DNA of 64,000 nt, from contig OW121743.1 in assembly GCA_933228675.1 (NCBI GenBank), positions 117,002,542 through 117,066,541 on the forward strand, written 5' to 3'. The DNA comes from Stomorhina lunata (taxonomy: Eukaryota > Arthropoda > Insecta > Diptera > Rhiniidae). Below, in pieces: positions 21,905-32,560 of the stretch. Both the position numbers and the translations under genes were made by a program. Every line of letters starts with the position of its first letter. Position 1 is the first letter of the stretch. A model generated the notes under the pieces. That model had not been told where the DNA came from. It saw only the letters and a list, made by a program, of their open reading frames with translations, and did not search any database.

Positions 21905-22823
21905 AGGTTGTCAAATATCTCCCTTCCGCTTTTTTGCTCTTTATTCAATGCTTTATAAAAAGTGATACAGTGATCGGATTTAGTTCAAATATGCGCCGTT
22001 TTGTTCGATAATCTGTTTCCATCTAGACGGCAACTTCATAATACCTCCCTCGTAGAAGCCCCCCTCCTTATTTGCGAAGAACTCGGACAGCCACTTTTCA
22101 CATGCCTCTTTTGAGTTCAACTTTACACCACCAAGGGCATTCGCCATGGACAGGAACAGGTGGTAATCACTTGGCGCTATGTCCGGGCTATATGGTGGAT
22201 GCGATAAAACCTCCCATCCGAGCTCCCGTAGCTTCTGACGAGTCATCAACGAAGTGTGTGGTCTGGCGTTTTTTGCGTCAAATCATGCGGCACCCAAACA
22301 TCAAGCTTTTTTTTGTATCCAGCCTTCTGCAGATGGTTTAAAATGGTTTGGTGACTAACTCCCATCTCCTGGGCGATGTCACGAGATGCCACATGCCGGT
22401 TTAACTCGATGTATTCCATGATTTGATCGGTATTTGTCGTCACAGGTCTTCCGCCGGCTGGCTTATCCATGGTGTCGTTTTCACCGGCTCTGAATCGTCG
22501 AAACCATTCCTCCGCGGTTCGAAGTGATAGAGTACCATCCCCCAAAACACCATTAATCTCACGGAACGTTTCTCTAGCGGATTTGCCTTTAACGAAGGAA
22601 AACTTTAAAATAGCGCGAATTTCGGCGTTAGTGAACTCCATGTTTACACGTCTATAACTGTTGAACGAAATATCCAAACTAACCATGCGTAGCGTCGTTT
22701 TGTAGGTTATGTCAAGACCTTTTAAATTATGTATAGTGTTGCCAGATACGAGCTCTGTAGCGCTTTGTACATAGCCGCGAAATTCAAAAGACAAAAAGGC
22801 GGAAGGGAGATATTTGACAACCT
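21905..22823 (-). mobile_element. irritans-type mariner, internally deleted (919 bp)
   Basis: Terminal inverted repeats of about 28 bp begin AGGTTGTCAAATATCTCCC and are flanked by TA on both sides (21903-21904 and 22824-22825), the mariner target duplication. Inside, minus strand, lie the two ends of a mariner transposase with the middle missing. Intact ends mean it could still be moved in trans. Confidence 0.92.
21980..22641 (-). pseudogene. Deleted mariner (DD34D) transposase
   Basis: The likely start is the Met at 22641 (MEFTNAEIRA...). About 130 codons follow with the paired helix-turn-helix DNA-binding region (TAEEWFRRFRAGE, the GRP linker, then MGVSHQTILNHLQKAG) and WVPHDLTQK. The frame then breaks near 22270: a deletion joins LTQK out of frame to NARPHTSLMTRQK, removing the region that holds the first two catalytic aspartates. 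The carboxyl end (22249-21980) keeps the third, in YSPDIAPSDYHLF, and ends IIEQNGAYLN, closely like the Haematobia irritans mariner family. Catalytically dead. Full-length relatives are about 350 residues. Confidence 0.92.
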
Positions 22824-23690
22824 TATATTATATTATGTCTTTTTAAATAATTAATCTCTTATTGGTTAATATTTTGATAAAACCAAAAATACTTCTATTG
22901 GAACCCCCTTTAGAAAAAACGGTAAATTTTCTACAGAAAAGATTAAAATTTTTTTTGAAAGCCCCTTTTTAAAAAATACGGTGCACCTGTGCCAAGTTTT
23001 AAAATATTTATTTAGAATCCCCTTTATAGCACTAATGTCTTAGTCGCCAAAAAAGCAACAACAAAAGTGTGGGAAATATAGAAAAGATAAAACTGAAAAA
23101 CTGTTGTGTGTTATTTTGTTCAGATGATAATCATCGCTTTATGTTGATATTTGCTGGACACAATAATTCGTATTTATTCTGTCCCTCAAACAAGATAAAA
23201 TGTGTGGTCTTCGATCTGTATAGAATTAGATCTGTTGAATGCTCCTCTGAAAAACCTTTCCAACTTACCAAAAGCGGATATAATTGCTTCAATTCAAATA
23301 GAGAAAAATATGACAACGAAAAAATTCTATAATGAGTTTTTGGTAAAACAAAAATTTTTCTATAAAATAATTTTGTATAAAAAAATTTTCACAACATTTT
23401 TTGCAAAAAAAATTTTTATACAAAAATTTTATATAGAAAAATTACAATTTTCCAAAACAAAAATTTTTGATATAACAATAAGATTTTCAGAGAAAAATGT
23501 TCATGTAACAAAAAATGGTCTATAGAAAGCTTGGTATGTTTATCGAGAAATATATTCTAAAAAATTTGTATTTAACAACAAATTATTAATATGTAAATAT
23601 TCATATTTTTACATATTGGAATTTTTGCATATCGTACATGAGCCTTAAATATGATCTGATATCAATTTCAGGTCTCTAACACTTTTGATT
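22824..23690. other. AT-rich stretch with degenerate repeat phrases
   Basis: No gene supported. 22905-23020 and 23335-23580 contain broken AAAAATTTTTCTATA phrases related to the window's minisatellites but without clear periodicity. Short open frames at 23069-23332 and 23202-23525 overlap on both strands and have no recognised domain. Confidence 0.45.
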
Positions 23691-23703
23691 TTGCCGTTAT
23701 GTG

Positions 23704-23723
23704 ATGTTGCTTATAAGCAACAT
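23704..23723. repeat. 20-bp perfect palindrome, copy 1
   Basis: ATGTTGCTTATAAGCAACAT is a perfect palindrome. The identical 20-mer recurs at 24805-24824, and a diverged form (TGTTGCCTTTAAGCAACA) lies at about 24261-24278. It may be a subterminal transposon motif. Confidence 0.85.
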
Positions 23724-24009
23724 TGAATTGGTTTAAAAACAAAAACATATATTTGTATTTCATGTTGTTTTTATTGATCACAGTTCCTTTTGGAATACAG
23801 ACTTGTTGGAATGGACTACATAATGTTTGATCCTGAGAACAATACTTACTAATTTGTACTTCTCCAATTTTATTAGTTTAGTTTTTTTAGGTACTACTTA
23901 GCTTTGTTGAGAACTCGAAGCTTTTTGCGACTACGTGTATAACTGGATCCCTTCAATATTTCGATTCATGGTAACAAAATTTTCTCTAGGCGGTATTAAG
24001 GCAATCTAA

Positions 24010-24231
24010 TTATTCCAATACATATGACATTCTGGTATCAACATATGCACATGCATTTATAAGAGAGATGTGTCCTATTTCGTCTGATCTCAAATACATT
24101 ATAACTTCATCATCGAAGAACTGAGTTAAATATTTTATTGGAATTTTGACTTCTAGACAACTTTTTTCTTCTTTTAAAGCAGTTTCGCAAACATTCAGGA
24201 TCTTGTTCCTCCATTTCAAGTTAGCTTTCAC
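24010..24231 (-). pseudogene. Possible piggyBac-like N-terminal fragment
   Basis: A 73-codon frame containing IPIKYLTQFFDDEVIMYL. Proteins of the piggyBac-derived group typically have a P-x-x-Y/F-F-x-x-FFDDE(L/V)I segment near the start of the transposase domain, which is the only resemblance I see. No catalytic residues are present and no TTAA-flanked ends were found. It lies between the two 20-bp palindromes, which suggests a decayed transposon, but chance similarity is possible. Confidence 0.3.
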
Positions 24232-24513
24232 TCTGAAAAAATATAGCTACTATGGACAAATGTTGCCTTTAAGCAACACTATATATATAATTCCCCGACA
24301 ACATTCCAATTGGAACAAGGGGTACTTCTCTCAAACAATGAGCTGCATCCGATTTTGTTTTTAGACTCATTGAAAGGGACGTACGTTTAAAATCCGGCGC
24401 CGAACGGCAAATGCTTTAGTTAGAGAAGTTTTACATAGCCAAATACTCAATAACCATTAGCTATCTGAGTTACGAGGTGAACCGCCGTTTTTTTTTAATT
24501 TATTTTTTTCAAG

Positions 24514-24590
24514 TGGGTCTGGCCGGGGATCAAACTTGGGACCTCTGGTATGCTAGGCGGATAACTAACCTGCAATACCACGGCTGTTCA
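24514..24590 (-). ncRNA. tRNA-like Pol III promoter relic (minus strand)
   Basis: On the minus strand a B-box-like AGTTTGATCCC is preceded by GCCTAGCATACCAGAGG, an anticodon-arm-like stretch sharing CCTAGCA with the module at 21434, and by a degenerate A-box region (TTGCAGGTTAGTT). The stems do not pair well. It is probably a tRNA-derived SINE or promoter relic. Confidence 0.45.
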
Positions 24591-24804
24591 CAACATTATG
24601 TTTATGAAATTCCTGACATAAGAATATAAACTATTATTAAGTTTTACCAACATTTTCTTAACTGTTGTTCATAACAAATTCCACTTTAAAAAATCCTCTT
24701 ACTTTTCGTTTTTATGTGAATTTTTGTGAAACAACTTCAGTTAGCAAAAACAACAAAAACTAAAGGAACTATAACCAAACATTTATAATTCTAATAAATT
24801 CACA

Positions 24805-24824
24805 ATGTTGCTTATAAGCAACAT
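24805..24824. repeat. 20-bp perfect palindrome, copy 2
   Basis: Identical to the palindrome at 23704-23723, 1.1 kb away. Similarity does not extend clearly beyond the palindrome plus TTG. Confidence 0.85.
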
Positions 24825-25012
24825 ATGACATGAAAGAGCTTTTAAATTTGGATTGAAAACAATTTCTTATGAAGATGAGTTTCAAGTTTGAAAGTTCTGG
24901 GAGGCAATCCTGCTAAGACGAGACTTGAGTTGTTTTCTAAGAAATAAAATATACCTTTTAACTGTCCTAGACCATCAACATTTTATTTAGGATAGCATTA
25001 AATGGAGCCATT

Positions 25013-25047
25013 TGAGGCCCTATGCTATACTGGGATTCAAGTATAAC
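25013..25047 (+). repeat. LINE 3'-end fragment
   Basis: TGAGGCCCTATGCTATACTG followed by GGATTCAAGTATAAC is a diverged copy of the 49-bp LINE tail inserted at 53226-53274 (TGAGGCCCTATGCTCCACTG...). No coding part or target duplication is visible here. Confidence 0.55.
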
Positions 25048-25220
25048 ATAATAGCCCAACCTCTTTTAATACAGCCTGGCACTTACAGATAGTGGTTAAA
25101 CCTATATAATAGCAAGGCTAATTAGAGCGTTTTTAATTTTGTTAAAGTTCTTAGATCCTCATCTGTCATGACAACATCTGCCATTAGTTCTATCGATAAA
25201 ACATGACCCATTTATTATAA

Positions 25221-26081
25221 AGGGTGTCCCAACTAGAACGCAATTTTTATATTAAATAAAACACAGATATTTAAAAAAAAATCGTGAAACTTTATTATAT
25301 CGTAAAGTAGACAGAATGAGGTTATGCATGGAACAAGATATCGTGCAGATGACCGCCGCGGCTTTGCTGGCACAGACGCAATCTTTTAATGAAATTTTCA
25401 ATTACCTTTTTGCACAAATGCTGCGGTATTTCATTAATGCAGCGAGCAATTTCCTCTTTTAAGGCTTAAGTCGTCGTCGGCTTATTCGTATAAACCATCG
25501 ACTTCAAAAAACCCCAAAGGAAAAAATCTGAAGGTGTTAAATCGCACGTTTTAGGCGGCCAATTCTGGTCTCCAAAATACGACCGGGAAATGACTGATGT
25601 AGCAATTGGATTGTTTCTCTGGCTGCATGACATGTGGCGCCGTCTTATTGAAACCACATGCCCTCCACATTTATTTCTTCAATTATAGGCAAGAAAAAAC
25701 TGGTTATCATTTCACGATACCGAACACCATTGACTGTTTGCACTTGACCTGCCTCATTTTCACAAAAAAAAAGTGATTCCTTCAGCCCAAAAACCACACA
25801 GTGACACGTTAAGGATGCATTTGCTTCTCGTGAATCGCTCGAGGATTTTCCTCACCCCAAATGCGACAATTCTGCCTATTGACGAAGCCATCAAGATGGA
25901 AATGGGCCTCGTCACTGAAGATGATTTTATCGGCAAAATCAGATCGCGTGTGTCGTGCGATATCTTGTTCCATACATAACCTCATTCTGTCTACTTTACG
26001 ATATAATAAAGTTTCACGATTTTTTCTAAATATCTGTGTTTTATTTAAAATTTAAAAATTGCGTTCTAGTTGGGACACCCT
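25221..26081 (-). mobile_element. DD41D-type mariner derivative with 123-bp inverted arms
   Basis: The arms 25221-25343 and 25958-26081 are nearly perfect inverted copies (ends AGGGTGTCCCAACTAGAACG), much longer than normal mariner ends. The left arm contains the natural transposase carboxyl end plus its terminus; the right arm is an inverted duplicate of it. The natural amino end of the gene is missing. A later rearrangement therefore replaced the 5' half by a mirror copy of the 3' end. No clean TA duplication remains at the right side. Confidence 0.85.
25300..25990 (-). pseudogene. Broken DD41D-type mariner transposase (5' half missing)
   Basis: Reading the minus strand from about 25957, the segment starts just before the first catalytic motif (IIFSDEAHFHLDGFVNRQNC), continues through CRIWGEENPR, VNGVRYREMITSFFLP and a second motif (W-F-Q-stop-DGATCHAA), and ends with NWPPKTCDLTPSDFFLWGF in a shifted frame. 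There are stop codons and frameshifts. The motifs match the intact transposase at 42028-43113 but differ enough to be a separate lineage. The DNA-binding half is gone, so it is non-functional. Confidence 0.85.
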
Positions 26082-27544
26082 GCAATCTTATTACTATTTT
26101 CGGATCACAATATAACATTGGGCTGCACGCTGGAAGACTCAATCTTTAGCATAATATGTAACTACTGTTAACGTTGTTCTAATGTCAGCGAGTAGGAGAT
26201 ATCAATTATATTAAAACCTCTTTTCTTGCCTGGTCTTTGGACTATAAATGGACTCATTAGACCCTTCACATCATGCGTAGAAACATTATATTGGGTTTGT
26301 GCTGATGTTTTTAACGCATAGAAACTGACTCAGAGCTTCGATTAGAATCATTTTCCGAGTCGATTAGTATCTGGGTGACTCAACTCAGCAGAAACCCAAG
26401 CAGGAGCTGTATGTAGAAGTCAAGTGACATTGAATTCATCGCCAGTCACTTGCTTTAACCAAACCTCCACTTTCAAATATTTACTTTTACCTCTGACCCT
26501 TAAAATGTTATTTTTACTTGCTCAACAATTTTATTTACTTAAAAAATCAAAAGTTAATTTTCATTTAACGAAAATTTGTTTTTATTCTTTTAAAAAATGT
26601 TTTTCAACATTTTGATGTTGACTTTTATTACATCTTTTTTTCTTAAGCCCCCAAAAAAGTAAGTAAAAATACTTTAAGTTTCCTTTGGTCTAAATAATTT
26701 TGAAGGTCTCCCCTGAGTTGTGGGCAGGAGACGAACAAAAAGAAAAACTCCCGTAAAGAAAAGGAAGCTTCAGAAGAATAAAACACAATAAAAATAAAAA
26801 AAAACAAATTATAATAAACATCTTTAAGTTTTCCTGAAATTCCCAGACTCCTGGAGGTTATGTTTTTTTTTGTTGTCTAATACAACAACAACAGGACGAC
26901 TTTTAGACTTTTTACTTTTACTTTTTTACTAACGTGTATTCAAGTATTGAATTACTTGATTTATCATCTAACAATTTCCTTTTTATTTCTATTTTATTTA
27001 TTTCATTTATTTATTTTAGTCTTTTCGTTAGGTTTTATTTCTTTTGTGTAAATTTTATTTTATTTTTATTATTTTTTCTTGTTTTTTTTTTGTTTTTTTT
27101 TTTTTTGGTGAAACCAAATCAATTGGATAAATGAAAATTGTTGTTAGATATTTATTTTATTGAATTTGGTGCCACCATAAATAAATAATTTATTTATAGG
27201 GGAATTAGTAATAGGAATCAAATAAATTTAGTTTTAAGTGTTTTAAATGGATAAATTTAGTTTGGGGAAAAGTTAATATAAAGTTCTTACTAAAGGTGCC
27301 AAAATGACTTATTAAAGAAAATTTTTGAAAAAATTTTAAGTAAAGATCAAAAAAACGTCGAATCAAAAATTTTCGAAAATTGAACCACACCATTTCCGAT
27401 TTCGATGAAATTTTGTTGGAGAGCAAATTTTAAAATTTGGATAATCTTTTCATGAATCGTTGGAATTTTTTTGTGGAAGCAGTGTTTAAATGTATAGCAC
27501 AAATCCAAAGAAACTTAAAGCTACAGAGTTAAATTCAAGAAACA
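26082..27544. other. Non-coding stretch with a long polypyrimidine tract
   Basis: No gene supported. 26640-26900 is mixed, unique-looking DNA with a short CAA repeat. 26915-27110 is strongly T/C-rich on the plus strand, ending in two long T runs. The short hydrophobic frame at 26934-27134 is a by-product of that T-richness. Confidence 0.55.
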
Positions 27545-28163
27545 AATTAAAACAAGTAAGAAAGTGCTATAGTCGATCAAGCCCGACCATACGATACCCT
27601 TCACCACTAAGGTCAAAGGTGTTATTTTTTCTGTATAAAGACAAATATTTGCTAAATTTTGCCATCATACAAACATTTTCTCAAAACTTATATATTTAAG
27701 CTGTTTTCGTTATTGGAATTATATGAGAGCTAGGGTCAAATGTGGATCGATTATATCGAAATTTGGCAAATTGATTACAGTTGTTACAAAAAATTTGTGT
27801 GCAAAAAATAAACTTGTAATTCCCGTTTCACGAGCGTTTTTGTGATTTTTATTTCATTTAGTGCATTTTTAAAGAAGAGTTTGTATGGGAGCTATGGTCA
27901 AATGTGGACCGATTTCAACGAAATTTGGTTATTTTAATTTACATAAGCAGTATTTATTTTAAATTTCATGAAAAAAATATTTATATTTGTGGCCAATATA
28001 TCAATTCCGGGAAGTGGGACCTATGGGAGGTGCCATAAATAATGGACCGAATTTGACGAATTTCAATAGCCAGATTATAAGCCTATTGGTATACTAAAAG
28101 GTGGGTCTAAGACAAATATTTCTATGCGGATACAAACATCAGCTCAAACTTATATATATATAA
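27545..28163 (-). repeat. Hairpin-ended dispersed repeat (fragment 1)
   Basis: The left edge, read on the minus strand, has a GTCGGGC/TCGAC imperfect hairpin followed by TATAGCACTTTCTTACTTG. The same terminal pattern occurs at 36440-36478 and 51775-51815. Inside, a phrase close to TATGGGAGCTATGGTCAAAT followed by GTGGACCGAT recurs at about 27720, 27880 and 28018; the reverse complement of that phrase is the core of 34690-36478. The right side is interrupted by the MITE at 28167. Non-coding; possibly Helentron-like, unproven. Confidence 0.6.
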
Positions 28164-28166
28164 TTA

Positions 28167-28862
28167 CACTGCTCTGCAGCCAAATCCTCCTTTTAATAAA
28201 ACTATGTGGACTACATGGATTTTGATGCGCTAAACTCTTTTTTTATGGGCGTGCAAATTTTTCCCCTTAAATTAGTCAGGTGCGGATACCTATTTCGTCC
28301 TAACTCGAGAACGACTCATCCGATTTTCAAAGTTAAAATACTTGAAGATGCATAACAAAATTTACCTGCGGTAAATTGGTAATTAAATTTACATTTTTAA
28401 GCCGATTTTTATGGTTTATAGCTTATTTTATTCTTAAGATATGTAGCTCTTAGAAAAATGTTTAAAATTTTACTTTATCTTTTTTTTAATTACATTTTTA
28501 ACCTGAAAAAATTACGAAATTCGCACGAAAAAAACGTTTTTCTCCATTAATTTCTAAATAACTCCAAAACGATAAGAGATACAGAAAAATTAGACTAAAA
28601 TATTAGACTAAATTAATGCAATTTTGTTATGCATCTTCAAGTGTTTTAATTTTGAAAATCGGATGAGTCGTTCTCGAGTTAGGACGAAATAGGTCTCCGT
28701 ACCTGACTAATTTAAGGGGAAAAATTTGCCACGCCCATAAAAAAAATCTAGATCTCATGCAGAAAAACCGAAAACGGATTTGAGTTTAGCGCATCAAGAT
28801 CCATATAGTCCGCATAGTTTTATTTAAAGGAAAGACAAAAAATGAATTTTTGCAGAGCAGTG
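28167..28862. mobile_element. Fold-back MITE, PIF/Harbinger-like (696 bp)
   Basis: Terminal inverted repeats begin CACTGCTCTGCA and are flanked on both sides by TTA (28164-28166, 28863-28865), the target duplication typical of PIF/Harbinger elements. Inverted similarity is patchy but extends about 200 bp inward: TCGTCCTAACTCGAGAACGA at about 28299 faces its reverse complement at about 28667, and ACTTGAAGATGCATAACAAA faces its mirror near 28623. No transposase frame is present. Confidence 0.8.
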
Positions 28863-29094
28863 TTATTATTTCATTATAACTGAATAATTTCGCAAAAATA
28901 ATTAAATACACTCACAAAAAATATGACAGTAAAAACTTTAGTATTTTATTCGAAATTGTTAGTAATAAAAATTTTTAAATGCAAAGATTTCATTTCACTT
29001 TTGTTTATGTTCGAATTGAACTGATTGTTTCGTAACTTTTACTAAAATAATATTTCGAGTGCACGAACTAGAGTGTCAGAAAAATTTGGAAGTC

Positions 29095-30545
29095 ATTTTA
29101 CAGAAAGACGTACCCCTAAATTTTTTACATTTGAACACAATAATCCAAATACAAAGTTTCATTTAGATCGAGAAAGCATGCCGACTTGATGCCAAAGTTT
29201 GGACATGCCGGTTATATGGGAAAAATAAGGGGTTTCTTAAAATGTTTTAAAAAAATTTCAACTAAGAATACATTTTCAAAAAAGTGTTTAAAATCATGGT
29301 ACTGAGAACTTAATGGGCTTTCTAACGAGCTATATAAGTTTAAAATCGGTTGAAAACTTTCCTAATTATCAAGGGTTTTCCAAAATATGTTACAGCCTTG
29401 AAGACGCTCCTGAACATATGCAATAAAAAAAAATTATTATTTTTAAACATTTTAATAAGTTTGAGTTTTTTACGTTTTTGAGACCTTAAAATATATATAA
29501 ATATAGATTTTTGTAACAAAGGGCCAAGGGCTAAGTCACTTTCGCATAGGACAAAAAAAAAAAAAAAACATTTTTTTTGTACCATTTTCAAAACTCCTTT
29601 TTTGGTTTTTTCAATAGTTTGTTAAATGTATTCGAAAAAAGTAAAAGCAAACTTTCAGAGTGTTAGTAAGAACACCCCACAAATTACCATAAAGAAAAAA
29701 TTAGATCGATATCTTTAACGGCTTAGCCGTACATGAGATTTAAAATCAAAAATTTTCGACAAAAACCTAATTTTTTATCAAAGTTTTAAGAAAAGCACGT
29801 AAATTGTTATATATTAGCAGTTTTTATAAGCAGAACTAAATTTATTATTGCCTCAATGGGTAGAAATATATATAAGAAGTTTAATTGAAATCCGATGTCA
29901 TTAACCCTTTTATTACCAGGGTCAAAACTAAAATTTTTCAAATATTCAAAAACCCAATTTTTTACCAAAGTTATAAAAAGAACACGTGAATTGTTATATA
30001 TTAGCAGTTTTTATAAGCACAACTAAAATTTTTGTTGCCTACATGGGTAGAAATATATATAAGAAGTTTGGTTGAAATCGAATGTCATTAACCCTTTTAT
30101 TACCAGGGTCGAAAGTAAAATTTTTCAAACATTTAAAAACTCAATTTTTCACCAAAGTTATTAAAAAAGCACATGAATTGTTATATATTAGCAATTTTTA
30201 TAAGCAGAACTGAAATTATTATTGCCTTAGTGGGTAGAATTATGTATTAGACATTTGGTTAAAATCGGATGTTGTTAACCATTTATTTATTTATTTATAA
30301 ATATTAAATTTTTTCCAAAAAGTTACGAGAAATTACATGTTTTTATTGTTATATTTCCATGAGCATTTAAAAAATCATCCTAAAGCGCGTTTAATTACAT
30401 TTTTATACAAATTACCCTTGTGTACCCATAGGCTAAGCATTGGAACTATTTAGAGCTCATGGATACTTAAGGGTTACTTTGTATTTGGATTATTCCGGTC
30501 AAGTGTAAAAAATTTGGGTGTACGTCTTTTTATATTACACAGTTT
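29095..30545. mobile_element. Unclassified element with inverted ends, copy 1
   Basis: The left end (about 29097, AGAAAGACGTACCCCTAAAT, then TTTTTTACA... and AATAATCCAAATACAAAGT) is mirrored at 30475-30540. Internally it has phrases shared with 31405-32560 and, inverted, with 39600-41300: AAGGGTTTTCCAAAATAT, CTTAGCCGTAC, TTGTTATATATTAGCAG, ACCCTTTTATTACCAGGGTC and the ACCCTTG(T/C)GTACCCAT junction. No coding capacity is seen. It carries a 187-bp tandem repeat. Confidence 0.6.
29745..30300. repeat. 187-bp tandem repeat, three copies
   Basis: GTTATATATTAGCAG occurs at 29806, 29993 and 30180, spaced exactly 187 bp. Each unit also contains a GGGTAGAA(A/T)TA(T)...GAAATCCGATGT-type segment and ACCCTTTTATTACCAGGGTC (diverged in the third). 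Single-unit relatives occur at 32270 and, inverted, near 40180. Confidence 0.88.
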
Positions 30546-31404
30546 AATTTTCTCCATACAAAGGCGGAACTGGCACTGAAATAAGACCCGTTTTAGAATT
30601 GTTTCCCAAAAATAAATATAAATTCTACGTTGATTTAAATATTTTATCTGACAGCTCAAAAAAAACAGTAACAAAATATACACATGTCATTCATGAATTG
30701 AAGTTATAATAAAATATTGAAATGGGTTTAAGGTGTTGAATAGCAAGATATTATTTATAAGAATGATTTATTGAATAAACGCGTAAAAAAATAAACCCAC
30801 AAAAAGAATTTAAGCCAAATATTCCATTAAAATATGCTTAAGTAATTCTTTGAATTCAAAATTTTTGTTTCTAATTTGATATTCCTTTTTTTTCGGATTC
30901 ATGCATATGTTATCTGATATGTCAGAAGAAAAAAAAAGAGCAAATAAATACAATTTGTTAAACTTTTTCTTTAAATATTTACTTAACTCAACTTTTTGCA
31001 TTAATTTATTGGATATTTCCTTCTTTTCGTCATGTTACCCATTTTAATGCCTAAGAAAGCAAAATATATTGTTTTCAGTTAAATTTTCTTTTTTTTGCAG
31101 AAAAAGTTTTCTTTTGAATTTTTATTTGGTTTTATTTCGAGATTTTTTAATTTTTGTTGTATTTATTTAAAAGACATGTGCATTAGGGTGATAACTTTTT
31201 TAAAAGAAAAATTTTTTAAATTTTATTTTTATTGAAAAAAATATTTCACAATATATATGGCTATAACAATTTGAGATTGTCAAACGAAAACCCCGACATA
31301 GCATTTTAACAATACATAAAACACTAGACAGATAAAAATCCACTCCTTATATTCAAGTTCCAAATCAGAACAAAGAAGAATTATAATGTTTTGAAAACCA
31401 AGTG
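30546..31404. other. AT-rich non-coding stretch
   Basis: No supported gene; 63-69-codon minus-strand frames have no recognised motif. Featureless apart from T-rich runs at 31090-31230. Confidence 0.5.
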
Positions 31405-32560
31405 TCGCACCTTTGTATGGAGAAAATTAAATTTTGTAATACAGAAAGACGTACCCTCTTAATGTTTTTACATTTTACCCCAATAATCCAAATATAAAGT
31501 TTCATTCAGATCAGATATCGGGAAAGTGGGCTTGACACCAAAGTTTGGACACGGCAGTTATATGGGAAAAATAAGGGGTTTCTTCAAATTAAAAAAAAAA
31601 AAAAAAATCAAATAATGTTTAACCCAAAACTAAATAGCTTTCCAACGATATATATAACCTTAAAACTTTAAAACTTTCCTAATTATTAAGGGTTTTCCAA
31701 AATATTCTACGACCTTGAAGACTCTTCTAAGCATATGCAATCATTTTTTTTTTATTTTTGAAAAATGAAAAAATTTTCGGGATGTAAATAATATTAAAAA
31801 AAATAAAATTATTCGCACTTGATCCCAGGCTATTTGTACATTTATTTATTATTTTCTGTCTTTTATCAATAAATTGTCTATTACATTAAAAATAAATGTC
31901 TGAGATCAAGTGCGAATAATTTTTCTCTTTTTTAATTTTTAAAAAATTTTCAAAATTTTGACTAATTTTACCTTTTCAAGACCTCAAGTTATTTAAATAC
32001 CCATTTCTGTTACAACGGGCTAACGTTTAGTCACTTTTGCATAAAAAAAAACATATTTTTCATACCATTTTCAAAACACTTTTTTTTTGATTTTCAAAAG
32101 TTTGGTTAAACGTATTCAAAAAAAGTAAAACAAAAGTTCAAAGGTCTTAGTTAGAACCCCCTACATGTCACCTCTAAGAAAGATCTAGATCGATATCTCT
32201 AATGGCTTAGCCGTACTTTAGACTTAAAATCAAAGGATTTTTCACAAAAGTTATAAACCAAGCTCATGAATTGTTATATATTAGCAGTTTTTATAAGCAA
32301 AACTGAAATTAGTATTGCTTTAATGGGTAAAAATATCTATTAGAAATTTCGTTGAAATCCTATGTCATTAACCCTTTTATTGCCAGGATCAAAAGTAAAA
32401 TTTTGAAAATATTAAATTTATTCGAAAAAGATACTAGAAATTATATACATGCCTTTATTTTTATATTTCATTTAAAATTGAAAAAATCGTTTAAAGGTGC
32501 CTTTAATTACATTTTAATACAAATTAACCCTTGCGTACCCATGTATTAAAAAATGTTCCC
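31405..32560 (+). mobile_element. Unclassified inverted-end element, copy 2 (left-arm orientation)
   Basis: Starts GTCGCACCTTTGTATGGAGA (about 31405), then AAGACGTACCC as in copy 1, and keeps the same internal order as 29095-30545 as far as ACCCTTGCGTACCCATGTAT at about 32526. It then continues into minisatellite array J. Its mirror image, with the end TTTAATTTTCTCCATATAAA (then GGTGGCAC), is at 39600-41300. A small MITE interrupts it at 31806-31922. Confidence 0.6.
31806..31922. mobile_element. Very short MITE (about 117 bp)
   Basis: AATTATTCGCACTTGATC then (C/T)CAG is at the left end (31807) and its reverse complement at the right end (to about 31921), 22-bp inverted repeats around a 70-bp A/T-rich core. 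It interrupts sequence that is continuous in the sister copies. The flanking A/T runs make a target duplication unreadable. Confidence 0.7.

Noticed and set aside
22072..22341. Plus-strand 89-codon frame
   Set aside because: It is antisense to the mariner transposase remains, which have clear family motifs.
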